Shown in pieces: positions 25,685 to 36,918 of a DNA stretch of 64,000 bases (position 1 is its first letter; each line of letters opens with the position of its first letter). A model generated the notes under the pieces. That model searched no databases. It was not told where the DNA came from and worked only from the letters and a program-made list of their open reading frames with translations. The translations under genes and the position numbers were made by a program. This DNA comes from a bacterium (GTDB taxonomy: Bacteria; Desulfobacterota; Binatia; HRBIN30; CADEER01): the NCBI GenBank assembly GCA_030430165.1, contig JAUIGL010000008.1, positions 62,001-126,000 on the forward strand. Direction: 5' to 3'.

Positions 25685-26344
25685 TCAGGACTTCTTGCGG
25701 CGCGACTTCTTGGCGACCTTTCCGGGGTTCTTCTTTGCCAACCGCTTCTTGGTGGCGGGCTCCCGCTTTGCGGCAGCCTTGGCGCTGCGCTTGGCCTTCT
25801 TGGCGGCCGCGCTCTTCATCTTCGACCGAGCTGCGCCTTTCACCTTCTTGGCCCCGGCCGCGCGCTTCGACTTCTTGGGTACGGCCGCCGCCGCGGCTCT
25901 CGGCTCGGCCGGCGCGCCATCGTCGATGCCCTTCCAGTCGCAGTAACGCTGGATTCCCTCGGCGCCGAGCTCGAAGGCGATCTCCATCACCAGGAGGTCG
26001 TCGAGCTTGCCGATCCTGGGGATCCAGTCCGGGATGACGTCGTTGGGGTCCAGGTAGTAGTAGACCGCCTCGGTGAGCAGGCTGACGGTGTAGAACGGAA
26101 TCTGGGGACAGTTGCCGACGGCGTGGTCGCGCAGCAGGTCGAGCGCGAGCATCATCTGCGGGCCGAGCCGCGGGTGTGAATCGGCGAGGGCGCGTTCGCG
26201 AGCACGCTCGGCATCGGCGAGCAGCACCTCGACATCGCGAGGCGCGATCTGCCGCGCCCTCTCGGTCAGATACGCGGTGAAGTCGGCCTTCTGCAGCAAC
26301 GGACCCGCTGCTTCGTCTCCATTACCCATCCAGGACCGATCCAA
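25685..26344 (-). CDS. DUF1232 protein with histone-H1-like lysine-rich tail
   Basis: A 219-residue protein. Residues about 20-140 are a helical domain with PQIPFYTVSLLTEAVYYYLDP and NDVIPDWIPRIGKLDDLLVM, the DUF1232 signature (usually membrane-associated, unknown role). Residues about 155-219 are an Ala/Lys-rich tail rich in KKAKRSAKAAAK-type steps, like bacterial histone-H1/AlgP or HU-tail proteins that bind DNA. The fusion is odd. Start choice is uncertain: the sixth codon is a second ATG and neither has a strong ribosome binding site. It stands alone between two minus-strand genes. Confidence 0.8.
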   Translation of the reverse strand: MDRSWMGNGDEAAGPLLQKADFTAYLTERARQIAPRDVEVLLADAERARERALADSHPRLGPQMMLALDLLRDHAVGNCPQIPFYTVSLLTEAVYYYLDPNDVIPDWIPRIGKLDDLLVMEIAFELGAEGIQRYCDWKGIDDGAPAEPRAAAAAVPKKSKRAAGAKKVKGAARSKMKSAAAKKAKRSAKAAAKREPATKKRLAKKNPGKVAKKSRRKKS

Positions 26345-26392
26345 AAAAACCAGCCCATAGTCAAGGGAGAGATTTCTACCAAGTGAAATTTC

Positions 26393-27111
26393 TCAGGCCG
26401 CACCGCGTTCTTCGAGGGCGCGCCGCGCGACCCGCGTGACGAACAGGGTGACGGCGACGGTCGCCGCCAAGCCAACCACGTAGAGCGTCCATTCCGCCGC
26501 TCCACGCTCGCGGCCATCGGCGCCAAGAGTCGCGAGATCACCCGCCAACGAGCCGATGTACACGTACATCACGGTCCCCGGCATCATTCCGATCCACGAT
26601 GCGAAGAAGTAGTCGCGCAGCGACACCTGGGTGATCGAGAACGCATAGTTGAGCAGATTGAAGGGGAAAATCGGCGACAGCCGCGTCAGTCCGACGATCT
26701 TCCAGCCCTCGTCGGCAACCGCCCGGTCGATCGCGCTGAACTTTGCGTTGCCCTCGATCTTCGCAGCCACCCAGTCTCGCGCGAAGTATCGACCGACCAA
26801 GAATGCAGCGGTCGCTCCCAGTGTCGCCGCAATCGACACCAGGATCGAGCCGCGAATCACGCCGAATACGACCCCGGCGCCCAGGGTGAGAATCGAGCCG
26901 GGCAGGAACAGCACGGTCACGACGATGTACAAGGCGACGAAAACCACCATGCCGACCGCGCCGAGTCCGGCGATCCAATCGAGTGCAGATTTGAGATGGC
27001 TCGGCAGGTCGAAGTAGTAGGCGACGGCGAGCACCGCACCGATGACCAGCGCCAGCAGAAACGGCTTGGCACTCCCGCCACTCCCGGAGCCCGGCGTTTC
27101 CGCAGAGGCTG

Positions 27112-27115
<4 letters not shown>
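26393..27115 (-). CDS. TVP38/TMEM64-family (DedA/VTT) membrane protein
   Basis: A 240-residue protein with about five transmembrane helices. FLPGSILTLGAGVVFGVIRG and VGLTRLSPIFPFNLLNYAFSIT are the hallmark VTT/SNARE-associated segments, with re-entrant loops and the conserved Arg and Pro. The ATG at 27115 overlaps the stop of the flavoprotein gene (ATGA), so the pair is translationally coupled. VTT proteins are linked to lipid scrambling or ion transport. The constant pairing with a disulfide oxidoreductase suggests a shared but unproven redox or metal function. Confidence 0.9.
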
Positions 27116-28635
<1,520 letters not shown>

Positions 28636-28774
28636 GCCACTCCAATACCCACCCGCAGTGTGAATGTTACAGGCGATCGGGCAAGCCGGCGCCCGTCATC
28701 GCCTTCTCGCAGCCTCAACCGGGATGCGAGACCGATCGTTCCAGCAATCCCGGCAACCCACCCCGCCCCTGCGC

Positions 28775-29476
28775 TCAGGGGCGCTCGCGCAATCGGAATC
28801 CGCGGTACTCGGCGACTGCCTCGGTGCAGGTATTGTCGGCATCGGTGAGCACCGCCAGGCCCACCAGGGGCGGCGGCTCGGCCTGCCAGTGACGCCGGTA
28901 GTCGGCCGCCAGATCGACGCTCTCGCTCTGCCAGCCCGAGCTCTGGCCGCGACCGCGCGAGATCAGGATGGTCGGGGCACGATACGGGTTGCGCCACGCG
29001 CTGCCGACCGGCTGGCGGCTGCTCCACACATAGGCAAGCGAGCGACCGGGGAGCTCGCGCCCCTGTACCGTCTCGGCGAGCGCGTGTCGGGCACGCTCGA
29101 GAAAGCTCGCCTGCTGCGAGTCGTACTCGAACATTACGATCACCCGAGCGGCGAAATCGTCTCCCGATCGGGTTCGCTCGGCGTCGACGTCGAGACCGCG
29201 CTCGATGCGCCACTCCCAGCTCAGCAGCGGCGTCTTCTGCAGATCGACGCCCTCCAGAGAAACCGCCATTGCCGACGCGCCACAATCACTCTCGGCGCGC
29301 CAGGCGCGCCCGGCCTCGCTCGGCACCACGCGGTAGACGGTCATCTCATCGACGGTCGGGATCCGAACCGCGCGCCAGGCATCGCCACCAGGCGTCGGCA
29401 GTGGCTGCGCGACACTCGGCAGCGCCGCTACGATGCCGATACAGAGGATGCCGGCGATGCGAATCGGGCCATGCAT
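28775..29476 (-). CDS. DUF3047 secreted protein
   Basis: A 233-residue protein. The ATG at 29476 has GGAG six bases upstream; an ATG four codons earlier (29488) is an alternative. A signal peptide (MHGPIRIAGILCIGIVAAL, cleavage near SVAQ) is followed by PLLSWEWRIERGLDVDAER, DDFAARVIVMFEYD, SLAYVWSSRQPVGSAWRNPY and a C-terminal VGLAVLTDADNTCTEAVAEY, which match DUF3047, a beta-sandwich family of unknown role often exported. It is divergent from the methyltransferase gene; their starts nearly touch. Confidence 0.85.
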   Translation of the reverse strand: MHGPIRIAGILCIGIVAALPSVAQPLPTPGGDAWRAVRIPTVDEMTVYRVVPSEAGRAWRAESDCGASAMAVSLEGVDLQKTPLLSWEWRIERGLDVDAERTRSGDDFAARVIVMFEYDSQQASFLERARHALAETVQGRELPGRSLAYVWSSRQPVGSAWRNPYRAPTILISRGRGQSSGWQSESVDLAADYRRHWQAEPPPLVGLAVLTDADNTCTEAVAEYRGFRLRERP

Positions 29477-29519
29477 CGAGCGCTCCATGCCAGGCCTCGC
29501 GCAAACCCGCAAGGGTATT

Positions 29520-30335
29520 GTGATCGATGTCGCGGCGACGCAAACTCGTGTCGTGCCACCAGCCGACTCGTGGAATCCCGACCAGTACGACAAGTTCCAA
29601 GCGGAGCGCCGCGCCCCGTTCTTCGATCTGTTGTCGATGATCGACCCGCGGCCGGCGATGAGGATGGTCGACCTCGGTTGCGGCACCGGTGAGCTGACCG
29701 CGATCCTACATCGCACCCTGGAGGCGAGCGAAACCCTCGGCATCGATCGCTCGCCGGCAATGCTCGAGAAGAGCGCCGCGCTGGCCGCGCCCAACCTGCG
29801 CTTCGCAAGCCACGACATCGCCACCTTCACCGCCAGCCAACCGCTCGATCTGGTCTTCTCGAACGCCGCGCTGCACTGGCTGCCCGATCATCCGGACTTG
29901 TTCCGACGGCTGGCGAGCCTGCTCGGCAGTAACGGTCAGCTGGCGGTGCAGATGCCGGCAAACCACGACCAACCGACCCACAGTGTGGCGCGCGACGTTG
30001 CCGGCAGCGAGCCTTTTCACTCGGCCCTCGACGGCTACGTGCTACCGACGCACGTGTTGCCCCCGGAACGCTACGCGGCGCTCCTCGCGGAGCTCGGCTT
30101 CGCGCGCCAGCGGGTCGAGCTGCGGGTCTACGTCCACCAGCTCGACAGCACCGCCGGCATCGTCGAGTGGGTCAAGGGAGCGGCGCTGACCGCCTACCGC
30201 GACCGCCTCGACGAAGCGACGTTCGAGCGCTTCGTCGCCGAGTACCGCCGTCGTCTGATCGCCGAGCTCGGCGACCACTCGCCCTACGTGCTGACCTTCA
30301 ACCGAATCCTGCTGTGGGCGGGTCGGGCTGCGTAA
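29520..30335 (+). CDS. Trans-aconitate 2-methyltransferase-like SAM methyltransferase
   Basis: A class I SAM-dependent methyltransferase of about 271 residues. It has SWNPDQYDKFQAERRAPFFD at the N-terminus, motif I VDLGCGTGELTA, LGIDRSPAML, and LVFSNAALHWLPDH, all very close to Tam, which methylates trans-aconitate to protect the TCA cycle. The C-terminal TYVLTFNRILLWA-like end also fits. The start is uncertain: GTG 29520 (after AAGGG) is chosen, with ATG 29487 or GTG 29553 as options. Confidence 0.8.
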   Translation: MIDVAATQTRVVPPADSWNPDQYDKFQAERRAPFFDLLSMIDPRPAMRMVDLGCGTGELTAILHRTLEASETLGIDRSPAMLEKSAALAAPNLRFASHDIATFTASQPLDLVFSNAALHWLPDHPDLFRRLASLLGSNGQLAVQMPANHDQPTHSVARDVAGSEPFHSALDGYVLPTHVLPPERYAALLAELGFARQRVELRVYVHQLDSTAGIVEWVKGAALTAYRDRLDEATFERFVAEYRRRLIAELGDHSPYVLTFNRILLWAGRAA

Positions 30336-30338
30336 ACG

Positions 30339-30375
30339 AGCGGTAGCGGAGCGCAAACAGCGCTCCGCTACCGCT
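30339..30375. terminator. Bidirectional terminator hairpin
   Basis: A perfect 16-bp inverted repeat (AGCGGTAGCGGAGCGC and its complement) with loop AAACA sits three bases after the methyltransferase stop and 13 bases before the stop of the convergent lipoprotein gene. It would end transcription from both sides, although it has no long T-run. Confidence 0.75.
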
Positions 30376-30388
30376 GCCAGTCGCGTCG

Positions 30389-31330
30389 TCAGTCGTCGAT
30401 TCGCAACGCCGTCGCCACGTCGCCGCCGGCAGTGTCGAAGTCGACCAGGCCCTGCGCCAACTGCCCCGGGCCATCGACCATCGTCCAGTCGGCGCAATTG
30501 AACGGCTCCCCGGAAATTCCCTCGCCGCCGTCGGCGTTGAGCAACGGGGTGTCGCCCTTCATTCCGAACACGGTGGTGGTGGTAAAGCCGACCTCCTGCG
30601 CCGGGCGATAGCAGTCGAAACGCTCCCCTGGCCCACACTCCGGAAGAGTGAAACAGGTCTCGTAGCGCGGATCGCTCCCCTGCGAAATTCGCCCCTGCTG
30701 CTGGACCACCTTGAAGAACGCCGATCCGGGCGGTGAGGGCCCGCCGAGCCCGAGCTCGATGACGTCGTCCTGGGACGGCGTGATCCCGGCTCCGGCCGTG
30801 ATCCGAGTGTCGAGACCTTCCTCGGTGCCGTCGCAATACAGAGTCCCCTCGATCGTCGCGAGCTCGATCTTGAGGCAGATGTAGTCGAGAATCGGCTTGA
30901 CCCCGATGATGAGGAACCCGGGCTCCAACTGGTTCTCCTCGGCGACCGCGAAGGTCACGCTGGCAACCCCGTCGGCATCGGGCGTCCCGGCGATCAGTGC
31001 CATACCCGGCGGCAGCTCGTCGAAGGCGCCGCCCGGGTCGATCCCGTTGGCGAGCAAGGACGGCAGAAAGTTGAAGCCGCCGCTCGGAATCGGCAGGGTC
31101 GAGAACAGCTGCGTACCCGAGGTGGTGCTGGTCGTCGGCTGGTTCCACGTGAACGGACGACAACCAAGCCCCGGAGGCACCGGGATGCCGCGGCAAATCG
31201 GCAGCGGTGTCGGCGTCGGCGGCCCCTGCGTCGGAGTCGGGAAAAAGTTCTTCTCGTCGTTGGTGCCGCCACAGCCGACGCTCGATGCCAGCAAGGCGGC
31301 AAACAGTCCGAGCAGGATTCGATTCGACAT
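30389..31330 (-). CDS. Putative lipoprotein, function unknown
   Basis: A 313-residue protein. The ATG at 31330 follows GAGAGG. The signal ends in a lipobox ASSVGC, then a short Pro/Thr linker (PTPTQGPPTPTPLP). The mature protein has at least eight cysteines and beta-rich stretches such as GFNFLPSLLANGIDPGGAFD and LPPGMALIAGTPDADGVASV, but I recognise no family. It stands alone; the 237 bp upstream (31331-31567) hold only its promoter region and the hairpin after the channel gene. Confidence 0.75.
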   Translation of the reverse strand: MSNRILLGLFAALLASSVGCGGTNDEKNFFPTPTQGPPTPTPLPICRGIPVPPGLGCRPFTWNQPTTSTTSGTQLFSTLPIPSGGFNFLPSLLANGIDPGGAFDELPPGMALIAGTPDADGVASVTFAVAEENQLEPGFLIIGVKPILDYICLKIELATIEGTLYCDGTEEGLDTRITAGAGITPSQDDVIELGLGGPSPPGSAFFKVVQQQGRISQGSDPRYETCFTLPECGPGERFDCYRPAQEVGFTTTTVFGMKGDTPLLNADGGEGISGEPFNCADWTMVDGPGQLAQGLVDFDTAGGDVATALRIDD

Positions 31331-31528
31331 CGATACCTCTCTATTCGACCCTCGGCTGCCGTATTCGCGCGAACCGGGTCGCCACATGAAATTCCCCATT
31401 CGATCTCCCCGCCGAACGTTCCGGCGGCCCCCTGGGGACTGACGTAACGAGTTGGGCGGAAGATTGTCAAGAAACGGGGATCCATCGAGCGGCGAGCTTC
31501 GCACGACCGCCGCGGATGGAATGCGTCC

Positions 31529-31552
31529 CCGGGCCTGCTCTACTGGGCCCGG
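31529..31552 (-). terminator. Hairpin after the potassium channel gene
   Basis: CCGGGCC and GGCCCGG form a 7-bp stem around a 10-base loop, starting 15 bp past the stop of the minus-strand channel gene at 31568. No clear T-run is present, so it is a weak terminator call. Confidence 0.4.
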
Positions 31553-31567
31553 CGGGGTGGTTCGCGA

Positions 31568-32650
31568 TCAACTCACGCGAACGCCGCGGTAGTACGTCTC
31601 TCGGGTGAGCTCGTAGCGCCGGCGCAGCTCAGGCAGGTCGTTCTTGTGGCCGAGCACGATCACGGTATCGCCGTCGGCCAGGACCTCGTCGTCGTCCGGA
31701 TTGGCGAGAACCTCCCCATCCGCACGGCGCAGCCCGACGATCAGGAATCCGTGGTTGCCGCCGACCTCGATCGCCCCGACCGGTCGGCCGGTGAGTGGTC
31801 CGCCGGCGGGCAGCAAGAGCTCCTCGACCTGGAGCCCGATCTGCGCCAGCTCGTCGCTGAGATCGCCGCGCAGACCGCTGCGCCGGGTGAGGAAGTCGGC
31901 TGCGGTCGGCCGCGTGATCAAATTGGCGATGCGTTGGGCGCCGATCGCCGCCGGCAGCACGACGTTGGACGCGCCGCTGCGGCGCAGCTTCGACTCGCTG
32001 GCCGGGTCCTCGGCGCGGGCGGTGACCAGCACGCTGCGATTGAGTCCGAGAGCGGTCAGGGTGATGAAAACGTTCGCCGCATCGCTCGGCAGCACCGCCG
32101 CCAGGTGCTCCGCCTCCATGATGCCGGCATCGCGCAACACCGACTCGCTGGCGGCGTCGCCGCTGACTGTCAGGTGGCCGTGCGACTCGGCGAGAAGAAT
32201 CTTCTCGCGATCGCGGTCGACGACCACCAGATCGACGCCGTTCTTGGCGAGATCGACGGCGAGAATTCGACCGACCCGGCCGTAGCCGCACAGGATCGTA
32301 TGGTTCTTCAGCTTGTCGATGTCTCGAGTCATCCGCCGCGCTCCGAGCGCGCGGTTGATCTCGCCCTCTGTGACCAACTGGACGAACCCGCCGACGGCGT
32401 AGATCGCCGCACCGTACCCGGCGACGATGAGGCCCATCGTGAAGGTGCGCAGCTCAGCGGTATCGACCGGCTGTACCTCGCCGTAGCCAACTCCGAAGAT
32501 GCTGATGATGACCATGTAGACGGCATCCATCACCTCCCAGCCGGCAACCCGGTACCCGAGAACTCCGGCGACGCAGATCCCGAGGAACGAGCCGATCCCG
32601 GTCAGCACGCGCCGCAGCGGGTTACCGCCGCGTCGCTGCGAAGCCTCCAC
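31568..32650 (-). CDS. Two-TM potassium channel with RCK (TrkA-N/TrkA-C) domains
   Basis: A 360-residue channel subunit. A first membrane helix (about 13-33) is followed by a pore loop with GVGYGEV, a variant of the K+ filter TVGYGD, and a second helix (about 70-92). The cytoplasmic part holds a TrkA-N domain beginning HTILCGYGRVGRILAVDL (about 113) and a TrkA-C domain (about 265-345). Such RCK-gated channels conduct K+ in response to ligands or Ca2+. It starts 12 bp downstream of glutamine synthetase, suggesting co-transcription of nitrogen and potassium functions. Confidence 0.88.
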   Translation of the reverse strand: MEASQRRGGNPLRRVLTGIGSFLGICVAGVLGYRVAGWEVMDAVYMVIISIFGVGYGEVQPVDTAELRTFTMGLIVAGYGAAIYAVGGFVQLVTEGEINRALGARRMTRDIDKLKNHTILCGYGRVGRILAVDLAKNGVDLVVVDRDREKILLAESHGHLTVSGDAASESVLRDAGIMEAEHLAAVLPSDAANVFITLTALGLNRSVLVTARAEDPASESKLRRSGASNVVLPAAIGAQRIANLITRPTAADFLTRRSGLRGDLSDELAQIGLQVEELLLPAGGPLTGRPVGAIEVGGNHGFLIVGLRRADGEVLANPDDDEVLADGDTVIVLGHKNDLPELRRRYELTRETYYRGVRVS

Positions 32651-32662
32651 GACGCGACGTCT

Positions 32663-34849
<2,187 letters not shown>

Positions 34850-35001
34850 GTCGATTTCTCCTTCTCATTCACCAGGGCGCAAGGCGCCCCGGACTCGATG
34901 GACTGCATCAGCAAGCCGCATGCCCGATCCTAGGCAGCCGCTAGATCGAGCCTCCGCAGCGAAGCCGTGCGGCACGGCGCCCGTCGTTTAGGCAGGCCGC
35001 G

Positions 35002-35056
35002 GGCGCGGCGCTCAACGATTGAGCGCCGCGCCATCAGCATCGGCGATTTCGCCGAT
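35002..35056. promoter_or_regulatory. Two adjacent perfect hairpins between divergent genes
   Basis: At 35002-35032 a 14-bp perfect inverted repeat (GGCGCGGCGCTCAA and complement) closes on a 3-base loop. At 35039-35056 ATCGGCGA and TCGCCGAT close on TT. Both lie in the gene-free divergent region between glnN (start 34849) and the sirtuin gene (start 35136), where no upstream gene ends, so a terminator for a known gene does not explain them. They could belong to a 5' leader of the sirtuin mRNA or to a small RNA. Confidence 0.6.
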
Positions 35057-35135
35057 CAGAATTCCATCGCGTGGGGCCGCCAGGGGCCGGGGCCGGCATT
35101 GACAACCCAGCCCCTCCGGTGTGACGAGACTCTGG

Positions 35136-35888
35136 ATGCCGACCGCGCTCGACAAACTGATCCAGGCTTGGCGGGCCGCCGACTCCGTCACCGTGCTCAC
35201 CGGGGCCGGCATGTCGACCGCCTCGGGAATTCCCGATTTTCGCTCGCCGGGCGGTCGTTGGGAACGCTACCAACCGGTTCCAATCCAGGACTTCATCGCC
35301 AGTGAGTCGGCGCGGCGCGAGTACTGGCGCTACAAAGGCGAGACCTGGAAGGTGATCCTCGACGCGCAACCGAATCCGGCGCACCTGGCTCTGGCCGAGC
35401 TGGCGGCGGCCGGACGAATCGACCTGCTGGTCACGCAGAACGTCGACGGACTGCACGAACGGAGCGGGTTCCCCGCCGACCGCCTCATCAACATCCACGG
35501 CACCGACTCTTCCGTAACTTGCATGTCGTGCGGTCGCCGCGAGCCGCGCGCGATCGCCCAGGCGGCATGGGAGAGCGGCGCCGAGGTCCCCGGCTGCGAA
35601 TGCGGCGGCGCCTGGAAACCGTCGACGATCTCGTTTGGCCAGAGCCTGATCGAAGCCGACCTGCGTGAATCGTTCGAGCGCGCGGCGTCGAGCGACGTCT
35701 TCGTCGCCGCCGGTACCTCCCTGGTGGTCGGCCCGATCAACCAGATGTTCTCGCTCGCCCATCGAGCCGGCGCCTTCACCGCTATCCTCACCGGATCCGA
35801 GACGCCCTTCGACGCCCAGGCGTCCTGCAAGATCGAGACGCCGCTCGAGGAAGTCCTGCCGGCGATCGCGCGCGAGATCGGCCAATGA
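35136..35888 (+). CDS. Sir2-family NAD-dependent protein deacylase
   Basis: A 250-residue sirtuin. It begins LDKLIQAWRAADSVTVLTGAGMSTASGIPDFRS, the NAD-binding GAG and GIPDFR motifs; TQNVDGLHERSG follows, then the catalytic His in INIHGTDSS. A zinc site is formed by T-C-M-S-C and G-C-E-C-G. GTSLVVGPIN near the end completes the fold. Sirtuins remove acyl groups from lysine using NAD. The ATG at 35136 is preferred over an upstream GTG (35121). The stop overlaps the start of the next gene (ATGA). Confidence 0.92.
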   Translation: MPTALDKLIQAWRAADSVTVLTGAGMSTASGIPDFRSPGGRWERYQPVPIQDFIASESARREYWRYKGETWKVILDAQPNPAHLALAELAAAGRIDLLVTQNVDGLHERSGFPADRLINIHGTDSSVTCMSCGRREPRAIAQAAWESGAEVPGCECGGAWKPSTISFGQSLIEADLRESFERAASSDVFVAAGTSLVVGPINQMFSLAHRAGAFTAILTGSETPFDAQASCKIETPLEEVLPAIAREIGQ

Positions 35889-36838
35889 AGGCACTGCTCT
35901 GGGACGGCCAGCGGCTCGCGCTCGTCGAACGCGACGAACCGCGCGCTGCCCCCGGTCGCGCGGTCGTTCGTGTCCACCTCGGCGGGGTCTGCAACACCGA
36001 TCTCGAGATCGTTCGCGGCTACATGGGATTTCAGGGCACCCCCGGACACGAAGTGGTCGGCACCGTCGTCGACGGTCCCGATCAGTGGCTCGATCAACGG
36101 GTGGTGTGCGAAATCAACTTCGCTTGCGGAAAGTGCGACCTGTGCGCGCAGGGGCTCGAGCGCCACTGTCCGACGCGAACGGTGATGGGTATTCTCGACG
36201 CCGACGGAGGCTTCGCCGAGTACGTCAGCGTCCCGGTCGCCAATCTGCACCCGGTGCCTGACCAACTCGACGACCACACAGCGGTGTTCGTCGAACCGCT
36301 CGCCGCCGCCTTCGAGATCCTCGAGCAGGTCGACGTCGATGCGCACACCTCGTGCACGGTGCTCGGTGACGGCAAGCTCGGGCTGCTGGTTGCCCAGGTG
36401 CTCGCCTCCACCGGCGCCGATGTCGTCGCCGTCGGCAAGCATCCCGAGAAGCTCGCGATCCTCGCCGCGCGCGACATCCGCACCGCGTTGCTCGAAGACT
36501 GGGACGGCGCGGCGGCCGACGTCGTCGTCGAAGCGACCGGCTCCGCCGCCGGTTTCGCTCGCGCCTGCAGCGTGACCAACCCGCGCGGAACGTTGGTGCT
36601 CAAGTCGACCGTCGCCGATCAGCCCAAGCTCGACCTCGCGCCGCTGGTCATCAACGAGATCTCGGTCGTCGGCTCGCGCTGCGGACCATTCGCGCCGGCG
36701 ATCGACGCGCTCGCCAGCGGAATCGTCCAGGTCGAACCGATGATCGACGCCCGCCTGCCGCTCGCACGCGGCGTCGAAGCATTCGAACGAGCTGCCGAAC
36801 CGGGCCGTCTCAAAGTGCTGATCCAACCCGCAGAGTAG
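35885..36838 (+). CDS. Zinc-dependent medium-chain alcohol dehydrogenase-like protein
   Basis: A 317-residue MDR protein. It has VCNTDLEIVRGYMGFQGTPGHEVVG with the catalytic-zinc Cys and His-Glu pair, and a structural-zinc-like cluster in FACGKCDLCAQGLERHC. The Rossmann segment contains VLGDGKLGLLVAQV and the end is shorter than in typical 340-residue members. The substrate is unknown; sorbitol or threonine dehydrogenase-like relatives are the closest in look. Translation is coupled to the sirtuin gene. The 80 bp to the convergent RND gene hold no strong hairpin. Confidence 0.88.
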   Translation: MKALLWDGQRLALVERDEPRAAPGRAVVRVHLGGVCNTDLEIVRGYMGFQGTPGHEVVGTVVDGPDQWLDQRVVCEINFACGKCDLCAQGLERHCPTRTVMGILDADGGFAEYVSVPVANLHPVPDQLDDHTAVFVEPLAAAFEILEQVDVDAHTSCTVLGDGKLGLLVAQVLASTGADVVAVGKHPEKLAILAARDIRTALLEDWDGAAADVVVEATGSAAGFARACSVTNPRGTLVLKSTVADQPKLDLAPLVINEISVVGSRCGPFAPAIDALASGIVQVEPMIDARLPLARGVEAFERAAEPGRLKVLIQPAE

Positions 36839-36918
36839 CCTACCCCGATCGCGACACCCCTCGATACGCCCTTCGGGCTACTCGGGGCAGACGGAAACGT
36901 CGACTCCAGCTCTCGCAA

